Source: Cyclobacteriaceae bacterium
GTDB taxonomy: Bacteria; Bacteroidota; Bacteroidia; Cytophagales; Cyclobacteriaceae
Length of the DNA: 15,761 nt
Direction of reading: 5' to 3'
NCBI GenBank assembly: GCA_028279155.1
Contig: JANQST010000539.1
Location: 1-15,761, forward strand
Positions 1-7,178 of this stretch are shown piece after piece. The position numbers were made by a program, and so were the translations under genes. Under the pieces are notes generated by a model, which was not told where the DNA came from, did not search any database, and worked only from the letters and a program-made list of their open reading frames with translations. Each line of letters begins with the position of its first letter. The first letter of the stretch is position 1.

Positions 1-2
1 GC

Positions 3-2159
3 ATCTATGATATTGTTCAGCACCAGCGTATATCCGGGCTGAGATTCTGGCTGACGCGCCTTGTATGTGACCAATCTGTTGGTTCGGTCCGCATTAAACA
101 AGAATCTGAACGGAAGACTGGATGCAGTTTCAACAGCTGCCAGGTAATCGAATGCCGGTCCTGCTTTTGATTGGAAGGTCTCCCTTGTTCTAGGATACCC
201 AAAAGCCCGTGGTGGAATCTTTCCAACCAAGTTTTCCGGAAGCTTTAGGTTATGAACATTTACAGTACTTAGTAAAGCATCCAACGCCTTGAGTTGCCGA
301 TCGCTGCTAAGCAGGCTGGTCGTTACCTGGCCATCACCTCTTAAAGCATATGTATATTCTAGACCACCAACCAATTTGGAAGTAGCATCTACTTGATACC
401 TGTGGAAGAGATACATTGGCACCAATGCCTCCTCGATTGTACTCATCGGCATACCTACCTTGATGGCTTTTTCTGAAAAATCATTGAGGATTTTTCTCCT
501 GATGTTCATCATTCGATTGAGTTCATCTTGTGCATCCGTCCCATTGTCCCATAGATGAGCTCCGGCATGCAATCCACTAGCCGGACGGGCATCCTGATCT
601 GTGATATATTTTAACCCGGATGAAAAAGCATCACCCATAATCTTGTTGAGTTTTTCCTTGTTCTCTCCCTCGGGAAAATCACTATATCCAAAAGTGATTG
701 TCACTTTATCCCACACTCCAATTTTGTCATCATATGCTTCGCTAAGGTCAATGTTTCCATTCGCATCCATTTTTACGTATGGATGTGGGTAGTCCATTAC
801 AGATGCCCTGTTGTTGACGCTCGATGCAAAGTTGTGAGCCAGGCCAATGGTATGTCCTACCTCATGTGCCGATAGTTGACGCAAACGTGCTAACGCCATT
901 TCAGTCATTGCATTAGGAGTTTCGTCTCCATTTTCATACGGTTGTAGAAGTCCAGTCGCAATCAAGAAATCCTGACGTACCCTTAACGACCCCAGGCTCA
1001 CGTGTCCCTTCAAAATTTCCCCTGTCCTTGGATCGACCACACTTGCTCCGTAACTCCAGCCTCGAGTAGAGCGATGCACCCATTGAATAACATTGTATCG
1101 AACATCTAAAGGATGAGCTCCTTCCGGCAACACCTCAACCTGGAATGCATTGCGATACCCCGCTGCTTCAAATGCCTGGTTCCACCATTTAGCTCCATCA
1201 ATTAAGGCAGATCGAATTGGCTCGGGGGCACCCCTATCCAAATAATAGATGATTGGTTCAACCGCCTCGCTCACTGCCGCATCAGGATCCTTCTTTTCTA
1301 ATCTATGTCTTACAATAAATCTTTTCACCAAAGGCTCTTCGATTGGAGTAGCATAGTCTTGAAAAGAAATACTGTTAAAGCCTGATCTTGGATCAAATTC
1401 TCGTGGAGTATAGTTATTGTCAGGAAGCTCAATCAATGAATGATGAGTTCTCACAGTCACCGCATTAGAACTTGGAGTGACAGAGCGGATCCATCCACCT
1501 TGTGGGGACCCCTTGAACGTCAGGATAGATTCGAACTCTGTGTTTTTCGGGAAATTGAAAGTAGCGTCCATGTAGATCGCCGACCTGGATTTATCCAATG
1601 AATAGTTTCCCTGGTTTCGCCCTCTCAATCTTCCACTGACATTATGAGAATCTCTTAATAAGAAGTCTGTTAGATCGATTAGGTAAGTCGTTCCGTTTTT
1701 TGCCTTGATTTCGAATCCCCCGATCACAGAAGAAGCAAAAGCCTCAGCTACAGATTTTACCTCATCATTGTTATCACTTACAGCCCTGTATCGATAATTC
1801 GGTTGAATCAGCAATAGTTTGTTTCCATGCTTTTGAAACTTGACAACTCGTTCTTGTCCCAACTGACCTCTGTCAAGTCCAATGTCGTTGGATCCAACCC
1901 CAGCCGCCAGCGCGTTGACGTATAGAAATTCAGTATCCACCTTATCCACTTCAAGGAATATCCGACCAATTTCATCATCGTAATAGAAGTTAAAATAGCC
2001 TTCTTGCTTATCCATTCCGGCAGTGAATTGAGTAATCCCATTGGAACTGGATGATTGTGAAGGTGGGGCTGGCGTAGATGCCGTCGTTGTCTTTGTTGCC
2101 TGGCAGCCAGCAAATAGAAAGACCAGGAAAAAAAAGCTAAAGGTTATTGAGTGTCTCAT
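3..2159 (-). CDS. Zinc-dependent metalloprotease lipoprotein (DUF5118/DUF5117/DUF4953 type), 3' end cut by window edge
   Basis: Reading leftwards from ATG at 2159, the frame stays open for 719 codons to the left edge, so the C-terminus is missing; relatives are typically a little over 800 residues. The N-terminus is a lipoprotein signal: MRH, a run of Phe/Leu/Val, then LFAGC with the lipid-bearing Cys at residue 19, so the mature protein should be membrane anchored, probably in the outer membrane. A low-complexity Thr/Ser/Pro linker follows. The catalytic site is HEVGHTIGLAH at residues 432-442, matching the metzincin-like HExxHxxGxxH with three zinc-binding histidines. A Met-turn candidate, SVMDYP, follows with Met455. 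The order (N-terminal beta-rich DUF5118/5117 region, then DUF4953 around the zinc site) fits the Bacteroidota family. Peptidase activity is inferred from the intact motif; the substrate is unknown. It is transcribed away from the hydrolase operon, and a small inverted repeat abuts its start codon. Confidence 0.93.
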   Translation of the reverse strand, partial: MRHSITFSFFFLVFLFAGCQATKTTTASTPAPPSQSSSSNGITQFTAGMDKQEGYFNFYYDDEIGRIFLEVDKVDTEFLYVNALAAGVGSNDIGLDRGQLGQERVVKFQKHGNKLLLIQPNYRYRAVSDNNDEVKSVAEAFASSVIGGFEIKAKNGTTYLIDLTDFLLRDSHNVSGRLRGRNQGNYSLDKSRSAIYMDATFNFPKNTEFESILTFKGSPQGGWIRSVTPSSNAVTVRTHHSLIELPDNNYTPREFDPRSGFNSISFQDYATPIEEPLVKRFIVRHRLEKKDPDAAVSEAVEPIIYYLDRGAPEPIRSALIDGAKWWNQAFEAAGYRNAFQVEVLPEGAHPLDVRYNVIQWVHRSTRGWSYGASVVDPRTGEILKGHVSLGSLRVRQDFLIATGLLQPYENGDETPNAMTEMALARLRQLSAHEVGHTIGLAHNFASSVNNRASVMDYPHPYVKMDANGNIDLSEAYDDKIGVWDKVTITFGYSDFPEGENKEKLNKIMGDAFSSGLKYITDQDARPASGLHAGAHLWDNGTDAQDELNRMMNIRRKILNDFSEKAIKVGMPMSTIEEALVPMYLFHRYQVDATSKLVGGLEYTYALRGDGQVTTSLLSSDRQLKALDALLSTVNVHNLKLPENLVGKIPPRAFGYPRTRETFQSKAGPAFDYLAAVETASSLPFRFLFNADRTNRLVTYKARQPESQPGYTLVLNNIID

Positions 2160-2177
2160 TTCATTATATTTAATGAA
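2160..2177 (-). repeat. Perfect inverted repeat abutting the metalloprotease start codon
   Basis: TTCATTA (2160-2166), a four-base spacer and TAATGAA (2171-2177) form a perfect 7-bp inverted repeat. It ends at the base directly before the ATG of the minus-strand metalloprotease. In the transcript it could fold into an AU-only hairpin lying over the ribosome-binding position, or act as DNA as a small operator. A second, overlapping palindrome (TTAAT-GA-ATTAA, 2170-2181) lies in the same AT-rich stretch. The symmetry is visible in the sequence; any function is inference, and AT-rich palindromes of this size arise by chance fairly often. Confidence 0.45.
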
Positions 2178-2305
2178 TTAATGTTATTCTTAAAGAAACG
2201 ATCTTGTCACATTGAAGCTCTCGAAATGTGCATTAAGAGGTTTCGATAAACTCGACCTGACAATTTCAATTGGAAAAATTTAAAACAGAGGCTTAATATA
2301 AAACA
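2178..2305. other. Divergent intergenic region between the metalloprotease and the hydrolase operon
   Basis: The gap between the two divergent starts is about 145 bp and AT-rich, and it must carry both promoters. I see no exact TAnnTTTG -7 box for either gene. One 6-bp inverted repeat, TCGAAA (2221-2226) and TTTCGA (2241-2246) with 14 bases between, has the spacing of a possible regulator site but could be chance. No coding potential or RNA gene is visible. Confidence 0.4.
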
Positions 2306-3178
2306 TTGGTTACGACAATCATCATAGTAATTATATCAATCTATGTTATTACCAATGTAGCGGCATATTTCTTACAGGAAAAATTTCTATTCAAACCAGA
2401 AAAACTTCCTTCCGATTTCAAATTCAAATATCCTAATCAAAAAAGTGAGGAACACAACCTGTATATCGGTGACGATATCAGAATCAACGGCGTTCATTTC
2501 AGTATTCCTAAACCTAAAGGAGTTGTTCTCTATCTGAAAGGCAATTCACGATCTATCAAAGGGTGGGGAAAGTTTGCTGTCGATTTTACACGGCTTGGTT
2601 TCGATGTGGTCATGGTTGATTACCGAGGCTTCGGGAAGAGCAAGGGAAAGCGCTCCGAGAAAGACATCAAGGATGACATGCAAAAAGTGTATGATATCCT
2701 GAAAAGCAGGGTGGACGAACAGTATGTCGTGATCTATGGTCGATCAATGGGTTCAGGGTTTGCGACCAAGCTAGCAAGCCGAAATAATCCAAGAATGCTG
2801 ATACTGGAATCTCCCTATTATAGTATGACAAAAATGGCCAAGCGATACATCCCGTTTATGCCAGCTTCGTTGATTCTTCGTTTTCCGCTTAAAACCTATC
2901 AGTGGATAAAATATGTAGAGTGCCCAATCAAAATCATACATGGCACCAGCGATCGCTTGATCCCATATAAGTCGAGCCTGTCATTATCGAAGATCAATCC
3001 AGACCTAACAAGGATTTATTCGGTAATTGGCGCAGGGCACAACAACCTCCACACTTTTGAAGAGTATCATCGCATGCTTGAGGAAATCATGGAATCCAGA
3101 GAAATAAAAGAGATCAATCCGGACGAGACCAGCTTATCTTTTACACGAAAGAAACCCAAGAAGAAAGAAGAAAACTAA
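2306..3178 (+). CDS. Membrane-anchored alpha/beta hydrolase (BEM46/ABHD13-like), copy 1, with KGN in place of HGN
   Basis: A 290-residue protein. The N-terminus is one hydrophobic helix (about residues 3-22) followed by FLQEKFLFKPEKL, the usual membrane-anchor and entry segment of BEM46-like hydrolases. The triad is complete: nucleophile Ser147 in GRSMG, Asp216 in HGTSD, and His245 in GAGHNN. The oxyanion-hole segment after the first strand reads LYLKGNSRS, with Lys78 where the neighbouring paralogue and most relatives have the His of HGN. The C-terminus is a basic tail (RKKPKKKEEN) absent from copy 2. Start choice: an in-frame stop lies at 2294-2296 and there is no ATG before the hydrophobic segment, so the TTG at 2306 is the only credible start. 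It is first in a four-gene operon, 8 bp ahead of copy 2. An esterase/lipase/thioesterase-like hydrolase is likely; the substrate is unknown. Confidence 0.9.
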   Translation: MVTTIIIVIISIYVITNVAAYFLQEKFLFKPEKLPSDFKFKYPNQKSEEHNLYIGDDIRINGVHFSIPKPKGVVLYLKGNSRSIKGWGKFAVDFTRLGFDVVMVDYRGFGKSKGKRSEKDIKDDMQKVYDILKSRVDEQYVVIYGRSMGSGFATKLASRNNPRMLILESPYYSMTKMAKRYIPFMPASLILRFPLKTYQWIKYVECPIKIIHGTSDRLIPYKSSLSLSKINPDLTRIYSVIGAGHNNLHTFEEYHRMLEEIMESREIKEINPDETSLSFTRKKPKKKEEN

Positions 3179-3186
3179 TCCCCATT

Positions 3187-3990
3187 TTGAATTTATTGAA
3201 GATCATTTTCATCACCTTGTTTGCCCTTTATTTTTTGGTAGGACTGGCCATCTATTTCTTCCAGGAAGAGCTCATCTTTTTACCTGAAAAATTGGATAAA
3301 GATTTTGCTTACGATTTTTCAACTGATTTTGAGGAGCACTTCATAGAAATGACAGATGGAGCCGTCTTGAATACGTTGCATTTTAAAAGTGATAGCTCAA
3401 AAGGTCTTATTCTCTATTTTCATGGCAATGCCGGAAGCCTGCGTCGGTGGGGAGAAGTTGTGGAACCTTTCGTTGACCTTGGTTTTGATGTTTTGATCAT
3501 GGATTATCGTGGATATGGAAAAAGCTCAGGCAAACGCACGTATAAAAAGATGCTCTCTGACGCAGATCAACTCTACAATTTTGCATTGAGTAAAAGCCCT
3601 GAAGAAAAATTGATCCTTTATGGTAGGTCACTTGGTTCTTCTTTTGCAAGTCACTTGGCCGGGAAAAACAAACCCTCCAAACTGATACTGGAAACCCCTT
3701 TTCTAAGCCTGGGTGACATTGCCAATCGTGTGGCACCTATCTACCCACCAAGCTATCTGCTCCGTTTCAATTTTAAGAATCATGAATCGTTGAAGGAGGC
3801 TAATAGTCCGATTTATATATTCCATGGGACCGAAGACAATGTTGTTCCTTTTAAATCCGGACAAGACCTATTCGAAACACTCGATCCTAATCAAGCAACT
3901 TTTATTGTTGTAGACGGAGGTGGACATAACAACCTGGCAAGCTTTGATGTCTACCAGCGTGAGATTCGTAACGTGCTGATGAATGAGTGA
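3187..3990 (+). CDS. Membrane-anchored alpha/beta hydrolase (BEM46/ABHD13-like), copy 2
   Basis: A 267-residue paralogue of the gene just upstream, aligning over nearly its whole length: N-terminal helix about residues 4-24, then FFQEELIFLPEKL, matching the same segment in copy 1. The catalytic elements are canonical: HGN at 79-81 (oxyanion-hole loop LYFHGNAGS), Ser148 in GRSLG, Asp217 in HGTED, His247 in GGGHNN. The start is again TTG (3187), 8 bp after the stop of copy 1; a TTG at 3196 is an alternative, and no ATG is available near the hydrophobic segment. The gene lies between copy 1 and the RNA-ligase-like gene, whose ATG overlaps its end by 8 bp, so the genes are probably cotranscribed. 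Tandem duplication followed by divergence is the simplest origin. The enzyme probably faces one side of the inner membrane; its substrate cannot be read from sequence. Confidence 0.93.
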   Translation: MNLLKIIFITLFALYFLVGLAIYFFQEELIFLPEKLDKDFAYDFSTDFEEHFIEMTDGAVLNTLHFKSDSSKGLILYFHGNAGSLRRWGEVVEPFVDLGFDVLIMDYRGYGKSSGKRTYKKMLSDADQLYNFALSKSPEEKLILYGRSLGSSFASHLAGKNKPSKLILETPFLSLGDIANRVAPIYPPSYLLRFNFKNHESLKEANSPIYIFHGTEDNVVPFKSGQDLFETLDPNQATFIVVDGGGHNNLASFDVYQREIRNVLMNE

Positions 3991-4525
3991 GCAGCTGTAT
4001 TTTATTGCTATAGTACCTCCAGAGGATATCCAAAAGGAGATCACAGAATTAAAGCACATTGTATCTGATCAGTTTGGGAGTAAACACGCTCTTAATGCTC
4101 CGCCTCACATCACACTTCATATGCCCTTTCGCTGGAAGGAAAAGAAGTTTGAAAAACTACAGCGAACCATTCGGGAAATCAATGATGAGTTTAAACCATT
4201 TGAAATTGAACTCAATGGCTTTGATTTTTTTGAACCGCGTGTGGTGTTTGTAAATGTAGTTGAAAATCAATGGCTCAATTCGCTACAAAAGTTGGTTGTA
4301 GAAAGATGTCGGAAAAAGTTGAAGCTCGATAATGCCAACTATAAGGACAGACCATTTCATCCCCACGTTACACTAGGTTTTAGGGATCTTAAGAAAAAAA
4401 TGTTTTACGAGGCAAAAGCGTATTTCGAAGGAAAAGAAATAAACTTCACTTTTGAGGCTACGAGGGTGGAGTTGTTGAAACATGATGGGAAGGAGTGGAA
4501 AATATTAGATAATTTAAGACGATGA
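3983..4525 (+). CDS. 2'-5' RNA ligase / cyclic phosphodiesterase (2H superfamily) protein
   Basis: A 180-residue protein with the two defining HxT motifs of the 2H phosphoesterase fold: His42-Ile-Thr44 in PPHITLHMPF and His128-Val-Thr130 in HPHVTLGFR. Spacing (about 85 residues) and total length match LigT/ThpR-like bacterial proteins. Members hydrolyse 2',3'-cyclic phosphates or reversibly join RNA ends through 2'-5' linkages; the in-cell substrate of most is unknown. No signal peptide is visible, so it is cytoplasmic. Its ATG sits inside the end of the hydrolase gene (8-bp overlap), and its own stop overlaps the next ATG by 4 bp, a strong sign of translational coupling. There is no tRNA-splicing or RNA-repair gene nearby. 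Confidence 0.93.
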   Translation: MSEQLYFIAIVPPEDIQKEITELKHIVSDQFGSKHALNAPPHITLHMPFRWKEKKFEKLQRTIREINDEFKPFEIELNGFDFFEPRVVFVNVVENQWLNSLQKLVVERCRKKLKLDNANYKDRPFHPHVTLGFRDLKKKMFYEAKAYFEGKEINFTFEATRVELLKHDGKEWKILDNLRR

Positions 4526-5301
4526 GACATAGCCTTACATTCTTAATTCTTTTTGGCTGTTCAACAAGTGTCTATTCACAAATAAGTAACCCTAACTCAA
4601 GGCAAATCAGTCCAATACGTGTCCATATAGGATACATAGATTTAGATCCAACTGATTCTAGTGACTACCTCATGATCGATCCATGTGAATCATGTATTGA
4701 TTTCGAAGGAGGACTTGATCAGTTAAGAAATGAATTCGTTAAGAGTATCAAATCAAATCCCCTTTTCGTAGACGAACCGTTCAATTGTGTTGTAACCTTC
4801 GAATTAGGACCCAGTGGAATTTCTGAAATTAGTGTCTTCCCGCCAGACTCTGTAAATAGTGAAAACTCTGAGCTTATTCAACGCGTATTAGAAACACTGC
4901 GCCTAAATAGGGATAATCTATCCGCTTACTCTCTAGTCGTTAAGAACAGAAAAGAATCAACATTCTCAATTGTAGAAGAACCAGCAGGTTTTCCTGGTGG
5001 TAGGGAAGCCTTTTTTCAATACTTAGCTCAAAACATGCAATACCCAGAATTAGCAAGGCGAAAGGGAGTACAAGGTCGAGTTTTTGTTCAATTCGTGGTG
5101 GAAAAGGACGGGGCAATCTCTAATGCAAAAGTGGTTAAAGGAATTGGTGCAGGATGTGACGAAGAAGCATTACGAGTTATCGCTTCGAGTCCTAAATGGA
5201 TTCCTGGAAGGCATCGTGGTAAAGTTATAAGACAAAACATGGTACAGTCAATCGTATTTAAGTTCATTGAAATCAAGAAGAAAAAGAGAAAGAAAGGCTA
5301 G
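4522..5301 (+). CDS. Secreted TonB C-terminal domain protein with a second, degenerate TonB-like unit
   Basis: A 259-residue protein starting in an ATGA overlap with the previous gene. The N-terminus looks like a signal peptide: MRH, hydrophobic to residue 12, with possible cleavage after VYS (residue 19). LFGC at 10-13 resembles a lipobox but has Phe at -2, so lipidation is uncertain. Residues about 152-248 form a good TonB_C domain: FPGGREAFFQYLAQN, then the QYPELARRKGVQGRVFVQF and VEKDGAISNAKVVKG strands, then EALRVIASSPKWIPG. Residues about 61-130 repeat the pattern loosely (FEGGLDQLRNEFVKSIKSN, VTFELGPSGISEISVFP, SELIQRVLETL), suggesting an internal duplication. The Pro-rich spacer and clear N-terminal anchor of a true energy transducer are missing, so it is more likely a periplasmic partner than a TonB. 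The C-terminus is very basic (IKKKKRKKG). Confidence 0.87.
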   Translation: MRHSLTFLILFGCSTSVYSQISNPNSRQISPIRVHIGYIDLDPTDSSDYLMIDPCESCIDFEGGLDQLRNEFVKSIKSNPLFVDEPFNCVVTFELGPSGISEISVFPPDSVNSENSELIQRVLETLRLNRDNLSAYSLVVKNRKESTFSIVEEPAGFPGGREAFFQYLAQNMQYPELARRKGVQGRVFVQFVVEKDGAISNAKVVKGIGAGCDEEALRVIASSPKWIPGRHRGKVIRQNMVQSIVFKFIEIKKKKRKKG

Positions 5302-5306
5302 AATAA

Positions 5307-5334
5307 TTAGTATTTACTAAAATTTTTAGTATTT
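5307..5334. repeat. Palindrome plus direct repeat in the DUF763 leader
   Basis: TTAGTA (5307-5312) and TACTAA (5315-5320) form a perfect 14-bp palindrome with a TT centre. TTAGTATTT then recurs at 5326-5334, 19 bp downstream of its first copy at 5307-5315. All of this falls in the 41 bp between the TonB-domain gene and the DUF763 start. Two similar half-sites nearly two helical turns apart are what a dimeric repressor site could look like, but the tract is AT-rich and no regulator can be named. Confidence 0.4.
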
Positions 5335-5342
5335 TTATCTTG

Positions 5343-6545
5343 ATGAAAAAATCAGGATACGCAGATCTTCCATTGCACGGCGGCCAGGTACCAAAATGGC
5401 TTGCAGAACGGATGGCTTTACTAGGCGGAGCAATCACCGAGGCAATTCTAGTTGAGTATGGAAAAAAAGAATTCATCCGGCGGTTGAGCGATCCTGCATG
5501 GTTTCAATCGCTCGGATGTGTGATGGGAATGGATTGGCATTCTTCAGGCATTACGACTTCAGTGATGGGAGCGCTAAAAAGAGTCATCAATCCACGGGCG
5601 AAGGAATTCGGTATTTACGTCTGTGGGGGTCGAGGCAAACACAGCCGCCAGACACCTGATGAGTTATTGAAAGTAGCTGATGTCACTGGCCTGGATGGCC
5701 ACTCACTTGTAAGATCAAGCAGGCTCACCGCGAAGGTTGATAACACCGCAATCCAGGATGGTTTCCAAATTTACCTGCATTCGTTCGTCGTTTCCGATGA
5801 AGGTGATTGGTCCGTAGTACAGCAGGGTATGAATACGGACTCAGGCTATGCCCGAAGATACCACTGGTCGTCAAACGAGCTAAGGAGTTTCGTTAACGAA
5901 CCACATTCCTTTGTCTACGGAAAAAATCAGGGCTACATCCTTAATCTGACACACAGATTTGCTGAAGAGACACGCAAAAAGATTGTCAGAATAGGAAAAG
6001 AAGATCCGGGAAAAATGATCAATGAGATTCAAAAAATGCGACTACCCGCCCATCATGACGTCCGACAAAAAGATGTGGATCTTAAGCGTTTGGGAGCTGT
6101 ACTTGCACTATCTCATGAATTACCAACTAGTGAATTTGAAGATCTATTGCTTGTCCAGGGGCTCGGCCCGAGAACACTCCAGTCTTTAACCTTGGTAAGC
6201 GAAGTAATCTATGGGACCTCCTCCCGATTTGCTGACCCGGCTAGATTTTCTTTTGCCCATGGAGGAAAAGATGGACATCCGTTCCCAGTCCCTACCAAGG
6301 TATATGATGAGAGTATTCGCGTTTTGAAAACAGCTGTTGCCCGAGCCAAGATCGGAAGTTCGGATAAGCTGAAGGCACTTAAATCCCTTTCCAAAGCTGC
6401 TGAAAGCTTGGAATCAAACTTTGTTCCGAATGGAAAACTCAGTGATGTAATAGCGAAGGAAAGGCGAGACTCCTGGAAGTATGGAGGAAAAACAGTTTTT
6501 GGTGATGCAAAACGGCCAAAGGCCATTCAGGGCTCACTTTTTTAA
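5343..6545 (+). CDS. DUF763 domain-containing protein
   Basis: A 400-residue protein recognised as the DUF763 family, found patchily in archaea and bacteria and lacking an established function. Family-typical blocks in order are: KSGYADLPLHGG (3-14), GMDWHSSGITTSVMGALK (62-79), CGGRGKHSRQTP (94-105), KVDN then AIQDGFQIYLHSF (131-148), QQGMN (160-164), ARRYHW (170-175), LPAHHDV (234-240) and FAHGGKDGHPFPVP (304-317). GLGPRTLQSLTLVSEVIYG (273-291) resembles a helix-hairpin-helix DNA-binding element. The conserved His, Asp and Arg residues make a nucleic-acid-acting enzyme plausible, but that is inference. No signal peptide or membrane segment is present. ATG at 5343 is preferred to the TTG directly before it. 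It follows the hydrolase/TonB operon by 41 bp and converges with the DUF6702 gene. The archaeal representation of the family makes transfer between domains a possibility worth a tree. Confidence 0.88.
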   Translation: MKKSGYADLPLHGGQVPKWLAERMALLGGAITEAILVEYGKKEFIRRLSDPAWFQSLGCVMGMDWHSSGITTSVMGALKRVINPRAKEFGIYVCGGRGKHSRQTPDELLKVADVTGLDGHSLVRSSRLTAKVDNTAIQDGFQIYLHSFVVSDEGDWSVVQQGMNTDSGYARRYHWSSNELRSFVNEPHSFVYGKNQGYILNLTHRFAEETRKKIVRIGKEDPGKMINEIQKMRLPAHHDVRQKDVDLKRLGAVLALSHELPTSEFEDLLLVQGLGPRTLQSLTLVSEVIYGTSSRFADPARFSFAHGGKDGHPFPVPTKVYDESIRVLKTAVARAKIGSSDKLKALKSLSKAAESLESNFVPNGKLSDVIAKERRDSWKYGGKTVFGDAKRPKAIQGSLF

Positions 6546-6577
6546 CGAATCCTAATTCCTTCTATCCAAAATGGATG

Positions 6578-7063
6578 CTATTCCTCCCAAACAAAAACTT
6601 TCTGTTCTGAACCCCTGTGAAGGCGAGCACTCTTCACCTTATCGAAGGCACGAAAATGAATGATGTTTTCCTGGTCGTCATAGGTCTCTGTTAAAATGCT
6701 GTTCCAGATAGTAATGGATTTTAGTTTTTTGACCTTTTCAATTTCCACATATGTCCACATTACATCATCCTCCATTTCTGCACCTATATAATTGGCCTTC
6801 ATCTGCCCCTTATCATTGTAGATTTTTAGTTTTTCGAGAATGTATTTTTTAAGATGTTCATTTACAAAACTCCAATTCTCTTTCAGTGTTATATCCATTT
6901 TTTCATTCCCGGAATATTCCTGAAGAGCAATTTCCAGATCATCCAAAAAAATGCGAACACTAATCTGGATGGCCTTTTTCTCCTCTTTATACTTAACCTC
7001 TGATACACTGACGTGAAAGGGGTGAAGCACTGATTGTATAACAATTAGAACAGTTGAAATCAT
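6578..7063 (-). CDS. DUF6702 family protein
   Basis: From ATG at 7063 this encodes 161 residues. A short hydrophobic N-terminus (MISTVLIVIQSVL) leads into HPFHVSVSEVKY (14-25), the signature opening of the DUF6702 family of Bacteroidota, so the protein is probably exported or membrane-tethered. The remainder is an alternating beta/charged pattern with no catalytic motif that I recognise. A longer reading from TTG at 7081 is possible, but the ATG lies right before the hydrophobic segment and CAAATGTC at 7079-7086 (GACATTTG on the minus strand, one mismatch to TAnnTTTG) could be its -7 box. It is divergent from the HupE-like gene with 115 bp between starts and converges on DUF763 with 32 bp between stops. 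Its recurrence near HupE/UreJ and M1 peptidase genes in Bacteroidota is my recollection, and would suggest a shared role. Confidence 0.82.
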   Translation of the reverse strand: MISTVLIVIQSVLHPFHVSVSEVKYKEEKKAIQISVRIFLDDLEIALQEYSGNEKMDITLKENWSFVNEHLKKYILEKLKIYNDKGQMKANYIGAEMEDDVMWTYVEIEKVKKLKSITIWNSILTETYDDQENIIHFRAFDKVKSARLHRGSEQKVFVWEE

Positions 7064-7178
7064 GGCTTCAAAGCTAAGCAAATGTCATACCTGTAATCAA
7101 TACCGCTCATCAAATGATAGGCTTAAAACATAAAAAATAAAGTGACGATCTTGATCCTTAACCTATATTCGCTACCCC
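7064..7178. promoter_or_regulatory. Divergent promoter region of DUF6702 and HupE-like genes
   Basis: These 115 bp separate two divergent starts, so both promoters should lie here. On the minus strand GACATTTG (7079-7086) is a one-mismatch -7 box about 16 bases before the DUF6702 ATG. On the plus strand TATATTCG (7164-7171) is one mismatch from TAnnTTTG but lies only 7 bases before the HupE-like ATG, which would leave almost no leader. Neither has a convincing -33 element. No small gene or RNA is visible. Confidence 0.35.

Noticed and set aside
1808..2113. A 101-codon minus-strand reading frame inside the metalloprotease region
   Set aside because: It lies in a different frame of the same strand as the clear lipoprotein metalloprotease, has a composition with no recognisable domain, and is fully explained as a shadow of that gene.
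4552..4560. LFGC as a lipobox in the TonB-domain protein
   Set aside because: Phe at -2 is unusual for a lipobox and a normal cleavage site after VYS is available; left as uncertain rather than called a lipoprotein.
5340..5342. TTG as start of the DUF763 gene, one codon before ATG
   Set aside because: The ATG at 5343 follows at once; no reason to prefer the TTG.
6564..6576. ATCCA-AAA-TGGAT hairpin between DUF763 and DUF6702 as a bidirectional terminator
   Set aside because: The stem is only 5 bp and no T-run follows on either strand.
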